Source: DASPPK01 sp041479575
Lineage (GTDB): Archaea; Thermoproteota; Bathyarchaeia; Bathyarchaeales; Bathycorpusculaceae
NCBI GenBank assembly: GCA_041479575.1
Contig: JBGOYH010000046.1
Location: forward strand, 1 to 13,537
Length of the DNA stretch: 13,537 nt
Direction of reading: 5' to 3'
Position 1 is the first letter of the stretch; every line of letters begins with the position of its first letter. A program made the translations under genes and the position numbers. Shown here piece by piece: positions 1-7,714 of this stretch. A model generated the notes under the pieces. That model had not been told where the DNA came from, did no database searches, and was given only the letters and a program-made list of their open reading frames with translations.

Positions 1-1062
1 GTTCTTGCAGGTGTTGTCCTTTCCAGGCGGACACCAGCAATCTCGCCCCCAATCCCTGAAGGAACAAATTATGCGATGTAGTTCAGAGTCATTCGAGACA
101 ACTGCGCCTCCTTCGCCCATAGTTATGTGATGCGCCGGGTAGAAACTGAAAGTAGAAATGTCTCCGAATGTTCCAGTGTATTTGCCATCATACTTGGAAC
201 CCAATGCGTCACAATTGTCCTCAATCACCCACAAGTCATACGCTTCTGAGACTTGCAGAACGCTTTCAATGTTGAACGGGTTGCCCAAAGTGTGGGCTAT
301 GAATATTGCTCTTGTCTTTTTTGACACGCCTTTTTCAAGCTGACCTGCTTCGATGTTGTAAGTGCCTAGTTCCACGTCCCCGAAAACTGGAACTAACCCG
401 CTCTGAACGATCGGAGTGATGGTTGTTGGAAACCCAGCTGCCACCGTTATCACCTCGTCGCCTGGCCTCAATCTTTTCTTTCCGAGCTTGTGGGAAGTCA
501 AGGCGGTCAGGGCGAGAAGGTTTGCGGACGAACCTGAACTGACTAATGCACAGTATTTTGATCCTATTGTTTTAGGTAACTGTTTTTCAAATGCCTCTGC
601 AAATCTTCCAGCAGTAAGCCACATGTCCAATGAGGCGTCTATCATGTTGAATAGATCACTTTCGTCAAGGACTTTTCCTGAAGCCGGGATATTGCAAAGC
701 TTCTTACATTTCTGGATGGAATAAAAGTAGATTGACGAGGCATATTTGGTGAACAATCGTAAGATCTCGTCCAACTTTCCTATTGTAATGGCACCGATTT
801 TCTTGCAACGACCTTTCTTTACGTGAGACACCCTGCTCAGATCTATGAATCCTTTGCATTCAACACCGCCATGGCAAAGGTCTTTCTCTTCTATGCGCAC
901 GGCACACTTAGACAGAACGTTTGGTGGCTTCTTGGTGCGTATAGGAGTTGTCAGTATCCCCAAGTCTCTTCCGTCCAGAACCAATGAAATGAGATTTCGA
1001 GAAACAGACGAATTATATTCTGGCGAATCTACGGTGACGATGTCGCCGCTTTTCAGCTTCAT
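1..1062 (-). CDS. rfbH: RfbH-type CDP-4-keto-6-deoxyglucose 3-dehydrase with N-terminal PemK/MazF-like domain, 3' end cut by window
   Basis: My own translation gives 354 open codons from the ATG at 1062 to base 1; the rest lies outside. Residues from about 98 onward match RfbH/E1 (DdhC), the iron-sulfur enzyme that removes the C3 hydroxyl of CDP-4-keto-6-deoxyglucose in 3,6-dideoxyhexose synthesis. Visible marks: the VAAGFPTT stretch (207-214), the DNCDALGS stretch (282-289), and FYPAHHITMGEGG (307-319), where His311 replaces the usual PLP lysine, as known for E1. Cys284, Cys342, Cys344 and Cys352 fit exactly the C-X57-C-X1-C-X7-C pattern of the E1 [2Fe-2S] cluster. Residues 1-105 are extra compared with ordinary RfbH and resemble a PemK/MazF fold (GDIVTVD at 6-12, Arg22, LTT at 37-39, IDLSRV and KKIG near 73-90). 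The start is 10 bases after the rfbG stop, with AAGGA six bases upstream. RfbH identity is near certain; the N-terminal domain call is by eye. Confidence 0.93.
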   Translation of the reverse strand, partial: MKLKSGDIVTVDSPEYNSSVSRNLISLVLDGRDLGILTTPIRTKKPPNVLSKCAVRIEEKDLCHGGVECKGFIDLSRVSHVKKGRCKKIGAITIGKLDEILRLFTKYASSIYFYSIQKCKKLCNIPASGKVLDESDLFNMIDASLDMWLTAGRFAEAFEKQLPKTIGSKYCALVSSGSSANLLALTALTSHKLGKKRLRPGDEVITVAAGFPTTITPIVQSGLVPVFGDVELGTYNIEAGQLEKGVSKKTRAIFIAHTLGNPFNIESVLQVSEAYDLWVIEDNCDALGSKYDGKYTGTFGDISTFSFYPAHHITMGEGGAVVSNDSELHRIICSFRDWGRDCWCPPGKDNTCKN

Positions 1063-1072
1063 ATTGGGTCCT

Positions 1073-2185
1073 TCATGTTTTTATGAGTCTGGAGTGAAAA
1101 CCGCTTCTTGCCATATACCTAATTATCTGCTTGACTGTGCAGTCATACAGCCTCTTGAATGCTTTCCTCTTGTAGAACTCCTTGTACCACGCCACTGTTT
1201 CTCGCAATGTCTCATCAATGGTATATGTCGGTTTCCAACCGATCAGTGTACGTGCTTTGCCACAATCTAGCTTCAGTAAACTTGCTTCGTGAGGAGCAAC
1301 AACCTGAGGCGCTATCCTGTATCTCCCACTACCCCAGTATTCTATTATCCTTCTGACGACTTCCTCCACAGAGATTGCGTCTTCTTCCGAAGGCCCGAAG
1401 TTCCATGCACCTGCAAACTTGTCATCCTCATACATTCTAGTGCCCAGCAAAAGATAGCCTCCTAGTGGTTCCAAGACGTGTTGCCAAGGACGAACAGAGG
1501 TAGGATTACGAATCACTATTTCTTTCCCAGCGCTTAGGGATTTAATGCAGTCAGGTACAAGCCGATCTTCTCCCCAATCGCCGCCGCCTATCACATTGCC
1601 AGCTCTCACTGAAGCGAGTGTCACTGTCTTATGACTGAAGAAAGAGTTTCTATAAGCAGAAACAACGAGTTCTGCGCATCCTTTGCTTGAGCTGTAAGGA
1701 TCATATCCGCCCATAGGGTCGCTCTCCTTGTATCCGCGAGGTGATTCCTTGTTGTGATAGCATTTGTCGCTTGTGATCACCATAGCGACCTTTGTACATT
1801 CAGTTTTTCTCACTGCCTCTAGCAGATTAACGGTACCCATAACATTGGTTTCATAGGTTAGGCGGGGTTCTTTATACGATCGTCTAACGATTGGTTGAGC
1901 TGCTAAGTGGAAGACTATAGCTGGCTGATGTTTCTCAAAAATGGACAACAGATGTTTTTCGTTCCTGACGTCTCCTATAACATGAGTGTGTTTGCTGCTG
2001 AGATTTGTGGCTTCAAACATACTCGGTTCTGTCGGTGGTCCAAGAGAGTAGCCGATTACCTTGGCACCCAGTTTATTCAGCCATATTGACAACCAACTTC
2101 CCTTGAAGCCAGTATCGCCAGTGACAAGAACAGTTTTGCCTTTGTACATGTCGAAGTCGTATTTTCCCAAGTCGTATCTGCTCAA
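1073..2185 (-). CDS. rfbG: CDP-glucose 4,6-dehydratase
   Basis: Extended short-chain dehydrogenase of 370 residues that converts CDP-glucose to CDP-4-keto-6-deoxyglucose, the substrate of RfbH next door. The NAD-binding motif is TGDTGFKG (22-29), typical of RfbG rather than of dTDP-glucose dehydratases. TSDK (138-141) and YSSSK (164-168) supply the catalytic Thr/Asp/Lys and Tyr/Lys sets. RAGNVIGGGDW, near residue 194, is also characteristic of RfbG. The start at 2185 is a TTG with no Shine-Dalgarno, but a strong TATA box sits about 25 bases upstream, so a leaderless message starting at this codon is plausible. The ATG at 2149 (residue 13) is the alternative and would still keep the whole Rossmann fold. 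It lies 112 bases after the SDR gene and 10 bases before rfbH. Confidence 0.95.
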   Translation of the reverse strand: MSRYDLGKYDFDMYKGKTVLVTGDTGFKGSWLSIWLNKLGAKVIGYSLGPPTEPSMFEATNLSSKHTHVIGDVRNEKHLLSIFEKHQPAIVFHLAAQPIVRRSYKEPRLTYETNVMGTVNLLEAVRKTECTKVAMVITSDKCYHNKESPRGYKESDPMGGYDPYSSSKGCAELVVSAYRNSFFSHKTVTLASVRAGNVIGGGDWGEDRLVPDCIKSLSAGKEIVIRNPTSVRPWQHVLEPLGGYLLLGTRMYEDDKFAGAWNFGPSEEDAISVEEVVRRIIEYWGSGRYRIAPQVVAPHEASLLKLDCGKARTLIGWKPTYTIDETLRETVAWYKEFYKRKAFKRLYDCTVKQIIRYMARSGFHSRLIKT

Positions 2186-2205
2186 TTCAAGACTGTTATA
2201 TGCGC

Positions 2206-2213
2206 TTTATAAA
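2206..2213 (-). promoter_or_regulatory. TATA box of an internal promoter for rfbG-rfbH
   Basis: TTTATAAA, a near-ideal archaeal TATA box, lies in the 112-base gap between the SDR gene and rfbG. Its centre is about 25 bases from the TTG at 2185, which is where archaeal RNA polymerase would be expected to start. No Shine-Dalgarno precedes that TTG, so the signals fit leaderless initiation. The sequence match is direct; promoter activity is inferred. Confidence 0.5.
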
Positions 2214-2297
2214 TCTCATCTACTTCGTCTTTTTCAACGCAGCAGATGCGTGTTACAAGATAACCATGTACTCGTGTTCTGCGGCTCAGTCTAGATG

Positions 2298-3248
2298 TCA
2301 ATCCCTTTTTGGCAGAATTGCTTTTGATTCTTCAATGATGGTCTCAAAGGATGTGAATTGAGGGTTATATCCAACTTTTTGGGCCTTTCTATTGGTGGAA
2401 TAGTAAACATTCTTGAAACCTGTGGCGTTAAGGGCATGTGTCTCCTTCTTGACTTTGTACTTAAGTCCATACTCTTTTTTGAAGTATTCCAGTATCTCAA
2501 ACTTCGTTGTGGGTTTCAAACTGAAGACGTCAAAAACGTCGTTCAGAAATGGCAGGGCAATACATTCCTCAATAAGACTCTGAAGGTCATGAGGATGGAC
2601 ATAATCACGCACAATGTCATGTGGACTGGTCAGTAGCTCTTTTCCTTGTTGAGTACATGAGACGACCTCGCTCATGAAGAATTGTGAGACAAGATCGACA
2701 AAACGAGTGAAATAGCTGAAAATCCTTAGATCTACAATGCTTCGATTTCTCAGTGCACGATGTTTTGTTTCGGAATTCATCTTTGCTATGCGGTAAAAGT
2801 CTTGGATGGTTATGTGGTTGACATCTACTACAGCTCGGGTTGACTCGTTAACTGGACTAGCGAGGTCTGTGCCATACACAGCGCCGCTGCTGAAATTGAT
2901 ATACATTGCTTTAGGATGGTTATCGAGGTAGTCCATTACCATGTTATCAAAATCTTCGGTAAGTCTCAAGATTGATATTCCAGCATCTTTCACTTTCGCG
3001 GGATCGCCGATGCCCACACAATTGACAATAACATCATATCTTCCATCTGGAAATTCCTTGAAGGATCGGATGTTAACTGACTCATTGTACCCAATGCTTT
3101 CCAAGAACGATCGAATGCGCTCAGGTGAGCGCACGAACAGATACAATTGCTTCTTTCTTGCATGGATCCAAAGGTAGATAAGACTTTTTGCGATGTGCCC
3201 CGTGGCTCCAAGCACCGCGATTTTTTCTCCTCTTTCCTGTTTGCTCAT
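2298..3248 (-). CDS. NAD(P)-dependent SDR-family reductase, YerF-like by context
   Basis: Extended SDR of 316 residues. It has a Rossmann glycine motif GATGHIA (14-20), a strand ending in NFSSGAVYG (118-126) with the catalytic Ser, the Tyr152-xxx-Lys156 pair in YRIAK, and RDYVHPHDL (214-222), which corresponds to the RDFIYVDD-like segment of sugar epimerases and reductases. It lies 51 bases after the TPP enzyme and before rfbG. In CDP-yersiniose synthesis YerF reduces the ketone on the two-carbon branch, and this gene stands where such a reductase is needed. It could equally be a 4-keto reductase of the RfbJ/RfbS type or an epimerase; the fold is sure, the substrate is inferred from neighbours. 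No clear ribosome binding site precedes the ATG at 3248. The C-terminal third (about 225-316) is the substrate side and shows no motif I can assign. Confidence 0.85.
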   Translation of the reverse strand: MSKQERGEKIAVLGATGHIAKSLIYLWIHARKKQLYLFVRSPERIRSFLESIGYNESVNIRSFKEFPDGRYDVIVNCVGIGDPAKVKDAGISILRLTEDFDNMVMDYLDNHPKAMYINFSSGAVYGTDLASPVNESTRAVVDVNHITIQDFYRIAKMNSETKHRALRNRSIVDLRIFSYFTRFVDLVSQFFMSEVVSCTQQGKELLTSPHDIVRDYVHPHDLQSLIEECIALPFLNDVFDVFSLKPTTKFEILEYFKKEYGLKYKVKKETHALNATGFKNVYYSTNRKAQKVGYNPQFTSFETIIEESKAILPKRD

Positions 3249-3299
3249 CTGCGAACAGCTCTTCTTTCAAACTGGTAACAAGCGATTGCGATCCAATTC

Positions 3300-5099
3300 T
3301 CAATCTTCACTTAACGGCTTTACTATCATATTGCTCAGAAATTCTGCCCTGTCTAGAAAAGGATACATGTCTTCAAGTGGTTTCGATATCATTGTTCCAT
3401 CTGCTTTCTTGTACGAGGCTACCGTGGGGACAACTTCTTGGTCTCGCAAACAGATTACCTCACAAAGCACTGGCTCTCGGCAAGCCATAACACTCTCTAA
3501 CGTTTCATCTAGCTTCCTGCTCTCAGAAATTCTGAAGTATCTTATGCCATAAGCTTCTGCAATTCTTTCTGTATCGGGAAATGAGACCCCCGAGGTCTTG
3601 TCAGTTCCAATGAATCTTCCTTCACAGAACTTAGACTGAGTGGCTCTAATAGATAGGTATCCATCATTATTCCACACAAAAATTTTCACGGGTAGCTTGT
3701 TGTGCACTATTGTCTGCAATTCTTGTATGTTCATCTGAAAAGAACCATCACCAGTAATTCCTATTACTTCTCCAAAACCTTTGGCAACGCTGACACCGAT
3801 TGTTGCAGGAAGAGTGTTACCCATTTCGGCTTGCCCACCACTTAGAATGCAACGCTGTCCCTTCTTGAGCTGTATGCCTTGGGTAGTAACATAAAAAGCC
3901 GATCCTGCATCGGCAACTACTACAGAATCTCGTTTCAACTTCCGAGAAAGTCTGTCAACAAAATAGTAAAGATTGATACCTCTTGTTTCGTTGGCGTACT
4001 CGGGCAGGCAAACAGGCCACTTATTCTTCCACTCTTGGCACCTTTTCAACCAATCAGATGTGTCAGGCGGCGTTTGCAACCGCATATGTTGCAGGAACTT
4101 CTTGGCATCAGCGTTAATGAACAGATCTATTCTCACAGTGTTCTTCCTATGCTCTATGGGATCTATGTCAACGACAACTATTTTTGCTTCGCGAGCAAAC
4201 TGTTTATATTCATGCCCAGTGGAACTCACGCTCAATCTGCTGCCTATGGCCAATACGAGATCAGCATTTTGAACTGCAAAATTGCCTGCTCTGTCTCCTT
4301 TATTCCCGATGCGCCCAATGTGAAAAGGACTGTCGGAGGGAAGAAGGTCGATTCCCAACCGGGAAAACACGACAGGAATCTGATACGTCTCAACGAGTGT
4401 TTTGAACTCAGATATAACCTTCGCCAATCGTATTCCTTGTCCAGCTATAATGATCGGCCTTTTTGCTTTCTGAACAAGATCAATGACTTTCTTCATCTCT
4501 CCTTTTTCTGGTTCTTCTTTGTATTGTTTGGTGATTTCTTTTTCTGAGAACCTTTTCAAGGCGTTTTCGTCTATCAATGCGCCTTGCACGTCTAACGGGA
4601 TATCCAGCCAGACTGGCCCTTGACGACCTGATCTTGCAAGATAGACGGCTTTGTCTAGATGGTAAGCTATTTCATTTGGGTCATTAACCATGACAGCATA
4701 CTTGGTGATTGACTGAACGATTGGAATGACATCTGCTTCTTGAACACCGAACTGTCGCAATGGTAGACAAGAGTTACGTACTGTTTCTTTACGCTTTGAC
4801 TGACCTGATATGAAAAGGCAAGATACATTGTCTTGCCATGCTCCTAATACGCCTGTAATTGTGTTGGTACCACCGCATCCTGTCGTAACGAACGCGACAC
4901 CCAAACTCTGGTTGTACTTGGCATATGCTGTGGCCGCCATTGCAGATGCTTGTTCATGATGATTGCATACAGCTTTCAAGCGTGGATGCCGTGCTATGCC
5001 GTCCGTGAGGAACATCTGGCCGCCCCCTGCCACCATGAATACCTCTTTGACGCCGAGCTCGTAAACGTAATTGGCTATGTAATCAGCTACTCTTTGCAT
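3300..5099 (-). CDS. Thiamine-diphosphate-dependent carboligase, YerE-like (acetolactate synthase superfamily)
   Basis: A complete 599-residue three-domain ThDP enzyme. The N-terminal PYR domain has the cofactor-activating Glu49 in NHHEQA (46-51). The middle domain (about 200-335) has the nucleotide-fold signature NADLVLAIGSRL (278-289). The C-terminal PP domain has GDG (450-452) followed by NN (477-478), the Mg-ThDP motif. General family: acetolactate synthase and relatives, which decarboxylate pyruvate and transfer the two-carbon unit to a carbonyl. Because it lies between a CDP-glucose synthase gene and rfbG-rfbH, the best match is YerE of Yersinia pseudotuberculosis, which attaches that unit to C4 of a CDP-3,6-dideoxy-4-ketosugar. 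Ordinary branched-chain amino acid acetolactate synthase is less likely: there is no small regulatory subunit or ilv gene nearby. The ATG at 5099 has GGAAG eight bases upstream and follows rfbF by 24 bases. Confidence 0.88.
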   Translation of the reverse strand: MQRVADYIANYVYELGVKEVFMVAGGGQMFLTDGIARHPRLKAVCNHHEQASAMAATAYAKYNQSLGVAFVTTGCGGTNTITGVLGAWQDNVSCLFISGQSKRKETVRNSCLPLRQFGVQEADVIPIVQSITKYAVMVNDPNEIAYHLDKAVYLARSGRQGPVWLDIPLDVQGALIDENALKRFSEKEITKQYKEEPEKGEMKKVIDLVQKAKRPIIIAGQGIRLAKVISEFKTLVETYQIPVVFSRLGIDLLPSDSPFHIGRIGNKGDRAGNFAVQNADLVLAIGSRLSVSSTGHEYKQFAREAKIVVVDIDPIEHRKNTVRIDLFINADAKKFLQHMRLQTPPDTSDWLKRCQEWKNKWPVCLPEYANETRGINLYYFVDRLSRKLKRDSVVVADAGSAFYVTTQGIQLKKGQRCILSGGQAEMGNTLPATIGVSVAKGFGEVIGITGDGSFQMNIQELQTIVHNKLPVKIFVWNNDGYLSIRATQSKFCEGRFIGTDKTSGVSFPDTERIAEAYGIRYFRISESRKLDETLESVMACREPVLCEVICLRDQEVVPTVASYKKADGTMISKPLEDMYPFLDRAEFLSNMIVKPLSED

Positions 5100-5123
5100 A
5101 ATGTCAACTTCCTGAAACCGTTC

Positions 5124-5921
5124 TCAATCTTTCCAAACCTTCCATGGGGCCCTACCCGAGTTCCAGGCGGCAGTAAGCTCCTCCTTATCGCGTAAGGTGT
5201 CCATACACCTCCAAAAACCTCCATGCCTGTACGCAGCGAGTTGTCCGTCCTTAGTCAATCTCTCAAGAGGTTCTCGCTCCCAAGAAGTCTCGATTCGCTT
5301 GATGTAATCGAAGATCTCTGGTTCTAAGACAAAAAAACCTCCGTTTATCCATGCATCGCCGGTTTCAAGTTTTTCCGAAAATCTCCTGACAACGCCCTCT
5401 GTTTCCTGTAGTTGTAATGAGCCAAACTTGCTTGGAGGTTTAACTGCTGTAACCGTTGCATATTTCCCGCATCTTGCATGAAATCTGACCAGTCTGTTCA
5501 CGTCTATGTCTGCCACTCCGTCACCATAGGTCAACATGAACGCCTCATCCTCGACGAAGTCTCTTATCAATCTTAATCTTCCGCCCGTTAGCGTGTCCAA
5601 ACCTGTGTCTACTAAGGTGACATTCCAAGGTTCACAGGTGTTCTTATGAAACTTGATCTTCTGGCTTCTCAAATCGATGCTCAAGTCTGATCGATGTAGG
5701 AAATAGTTCGAGAAATATTCCTTTATCATGTACCCTTTGTAACCAAGACAAATGATGAAGTTGTTAAAGCCATGGTATGAATATATTTTCATGATATGCC
5801 ACAAGATGGGGTGTGGTCCGATTTCGACCATTGGTTTTGGCCTCATGTAAGTTTCTTCACTGAGTCTGGTACCAAAACCACCAGCAAGAATGACAACCTT
5901 CATGTTTGAGTCTTTTTTCAT
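5124..5921 (-). CDS. rfbF: Glucose-1-phosphate cytidylyltransferase
   Basis: A 265-residue nucleotidyltransferase that joins CTP and glucose-1-phosphate to give CDP-glucose, the first committed step of the CDP-deoxysugar pathway. The nucleotide-binding loop LAGGFGTRL (12-20) is followed by RPKPMVEIG (27-35), with Lys29 in the usual place. YGDGVADID (132-140) holds the metal-binding aspartates. WINGGFFVLE (191-200) and a C-terminal GGFWRCMDTLRD stretch are typical of RfbF rather than of dTTP-using RmlA or UTP-using GalU. The length is normal. Most homologues begin at what is here Met7, but the upstream ATG at 5921 has GAGGT seven bases before it, whereas Met7 has none, so I keep the longer form. 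It is the first gene of the minus-strand sugar cluster, so its promoter probably drives all five genes. Confidence 0.96.
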   Translation of the reverse strand: MKKDSNMKVVILAGGFGTRLSEETYMRPKPMVEIGPHPILWHIMKIYSYHGFNNFIICLGYKGYMIKEYFSNYFLHRSDLSIDLRSQKIKFHKNTCEPWNVTLVDTGLDTLTGGRLRLIRDFVEDEAFMLTYGDGVADIDVNRLVRFHARCGKYATVTAVKPPSKFGSLQLQETEGVVRRFSEKLETGDAWINGGFFVLEPEIFDYIKRIETSWEREPLERLTKDGQLAAYRHGGFWRCMDTLRDKEELTAAWNSGRAPWKVWKD

Positions 5922-5928
5922 AATGCAA

Positions 5929-5933
5929 ACCTC
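5929..5933 (-). promoter_or_regulatory. Shine-Dalgarno site of rfbF
   Basis: GAGGT seven bases before the ATG at 5921. It favours the 265-residue form of RfbF over the form starting six codons later, which has no such site. Confidence 0.6.
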
Positions 5934-5963
5934 AGTGAACTATGCTTTATCTTGCCCCGATTC

Positions 5964-5972
5964 TTATATTAA
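5964..5972 (-). promoter_or_regulatory. TATA box for the rfbF-led sugar cluster
   Basis: TTAATATAA on the minus strand, centred about 47 bases before the rfbF ATG. A transcript starting about 25 bases downstream would have a leader of about 20 bases that includes the GAGGT site. It is the best TATA-like match in the region between rfbF and the flippase gene. Inference from sequence only. Confidence 0.5.
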
Positions 5973-6132
5973 CATTCTGCAGATGTCCACCCGACAAAAC
6001 TTTCAATCGCAAGTTGCGTCTTGCCAGTTTTCAAAGATCATCTATTATCTCGGCTTCGCGAGAATGTTTCCAGCCTTTTTGTGGCCAAAATCGCGAATTG
6101 CAGAAACAGATAGATTGCTAAACGAAACAAAA

Positions 6133-6140
6133 CTAAATAA
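6133..6140 (+). promoter_or_regulatory. Possible TATA box for the flippase gene
   Basis: CTAAATAA, preceded by the A-rich CGAAACAAAA that could act as a BRE. It lies about 45 bases before the preferred flippase start at 6182, leaving a leader of roughly 20 bases that would include the GGTGA site. The match to the archaeal consensus is weak. Confidence 0.3.
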
Positions 6141-6172
6141 TCCCGACATAGTAACCATTGAAGAATAATAAA

Positions 6173-6177
6173 GGTGA
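6173..6177 (+). promoter_or_regulatory. Shine-Dalgarno site that sets the flippase start
   Basis: GGTGA, complementary to the conserved 3' end of archaeal 16S rRNA, lies four bases before the TTG at 6182. The upstream in-frame TTG at 6158 has no comparable site, so initiation at 6182 is preferred. Confidence 0.65.
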
Positions 6178-6181
6178 CCCA

Positions 6182-7699
6182 TTGGAAAAAAGAGAAATCA
6201 GAACCCACTATTCCGGCGTCATAATCTTCGCCGCAAAACTGATAACTGTAGCAACAGGCATCGTCTTTGCCCTTATCGTTGCAAACTCGCTCCCCCAGAC
6301 TGAATACGGCATTCTGGGCATTTTCAACCTCATGGTCCCCTATTTTACAATACTGTCCGGAGCCGTCTCATTCTGGACCATGCGTTTCGTCGCCAGAAGC
6401 GCCGAAGGAGCAACCAAGACAGGCCTCGTTGCCAACGCAGCTCTTGCCGCAATTGCCACCCTAATCTATCTGGCACTATTACCTATAGTCGCTCCTGCTT
6501 TCGGCTTGAACAATTACATAATAGTGTACTTCATCATGGCAATGCAAGTAGTTGAGATTTATCTAATCACGGTTCTAGAGTCAAGTCTGCAGGGCAGGCA
6601 GCCGGAATTCATTGGGCTCGGCTTACTTATCGGTGAAGCACTCAAAGTTGTGTTCTGCTACCTTTTCGTAGTAAATCGCCAGATGGGACTTCTGGGAGTA
6701 GCCCTCAGCATCATAGCAGCTTACGCTATCAAAGTCGGGTTCTACTTCAAAATAGTGTTCAGCGAACTAAAGCAGAAGCTCAGGTTCAGCTACATAAGAG
6801 AGTGGGTGAAGGGTTCAGCATTCAACGTTTACAGCATTATCGGCGACAGAATTGCAGCAATCCTGTTTCTCCTAATCGGCTGGTACGGCACAGAAATAGC
6901 GACAAGCTACTACTATGCAACCGCACAGATAGCAAACATAATAGGCTACTCCACTTTCCTCGCATTTGCATTAACCCCGAAACTATTAGCCGAAAACAAA
7001 ATTGAAGAAGCAACGGTATCATTGAAATTCGTCTTAATGTTTGCCATTCCAATGGCAGCAGGAGTTCTAGCTCTTCCCGGATCGTACATGATCTTCCTGA
7101 AAGAAAGCGGCGAATACGTCGCAGCTGTGCCTGTTCTAATGATACTCGCCATTGACGCGTTGATTTCCACAGTTTCGTCCGTCTTCACTTCGGTGCTCTA
7201 TGGAGTTGAAAGAGTGGACGAAAAAGCAACGATACCCTTTCGGGAAATGATAAAAAGTAAAATCTTCATTGCCTTTTCTTTTCCTTACATCCATGCAGCA
7301 ATCACCCTTCCAGCAGCATTCTATGCTTTGAATGTTTTTGCACACGGTGACCCATTGCAGGTGGCAATCTACGCTACTGGTATCAACTTGATTGGACACG
7401 TGGTAATGTTTTTCGTCTTATCCTACGTTCTCCGCAAGGCTGTCAAACTGAAGATTCCTTGGAGCAACATAGGAAAATATGCACTGTCCTCTGTTGTAAT
7501 GGCTGCAATATTGTTGCTCACTCACCCAAGCGGAAGACTTTCCACATTAATCTTCACAGCAATCGGTGGGGTGGCTTACATAACTATATTGCTCGCAATC
7601 GACAGAGATACGAGAACGCTTCTGCGAAATTCAGTGGACACGGTGAAAACACGTGTTTCCCGACGCCAAAGAATAGAGAATGAGACCACGGCCGTTTAA
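6182..7699 (+). CDS. Polysaccharide flippase, Wzx/MOP superfamily
   Basis: An integral membrane protein of 505 residues with about 14 hydrophobic segments, the count expected of Wzx/RfbX-type lipid-linked oligosaccharide flippases. The first segments carry the family look (an amphipathic N-terminus, then a YGILGIFNLMVPYF loop and helix near residues 41-54, with Tyr-Gly after the first helix). The last about 35 residues form a basic, hydrophilic cytoplasmic tail. In archaea such proteins (for example AglR/Agl15-like) move lipid-linked glycans across the membrane for S-layer or other surface glycosylation. It is divergent from the CDP-sugar cluster, which suggests that its cargo contains the branched sugar made there; that link is inferred. 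The start is the TTG at 6182 because of the GGTGA before it; an in-frame TTG at 6158 would add eight residues. No glycosyltransferase or polymerase gene is in the window. It ends 15 bases from a convergent gene. Confidence 0.9.
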   Translation: MEKREIRTHYSGVIIFAAKLITVATGIVFALIVANSLPQTEYGILGIFNLMVPYFTILSGAVSFWTMRFVARSAEGATKTGLVANAALAAIATLIYLALLPIVAPAFGLNNYIIVYFIMAMQVVEIYLITVLESSLQGRQPEFIGLGLLIGEALKVVFCYLFVVNRQMGLLGVALSIIAAYAIKVGFYFKIVFSELKQKLRFSYIREWVKGSAFNVYSIIGDRIAAILFLLIGWYGTEIATSYYYATAQIANIIGYSTFLAFALTPKLLAENKIEEATVSLKFVLMFAIPMAAGVLALPGSYMIFLKESGEYVAAVPVLMILAIDALISTVSSVFTSVLYGVERVDEKATIPFREMIKSKIFIAFSFPYIHAAITLPAAFYALNVFAHGDPLQVAIYATGINLIGHVVMFFVLSYVLRKAVKLKIPWSNIGKYALSSVVMAAILLLTHPSGRLSTLIFTAIGGVAYITILLAIDRDTRTLLRNSVDTVKTRVSRRQRIENETTAV

Positions 7700-7714
7700 C
7701 ATGTGTACTACGGA

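Noticed and set aside
845..1270. 141-codon open frame on the plus strand across the rfbG-rfbH junction
   Set aside because: It overlaps two well-supported genes on the other strand and has no motif or start signal.
3879..4547. 222-codon open frame on the plus strand
   Set aside because: It lies wholly opposite the ThDP enzyme gene, whose motifs are complete. Its translation has no recognisable domain.
6064..6168. Protein-like 34-codon frame from an ATG just before the flippase gene, extendable upstream to 5890
   Set aside because: The end reads plausibly, but there is no ribosome site, it overlaps both likely promoters and the rfbF start, and no family is recognised. A gene remnant cannot be excluded.
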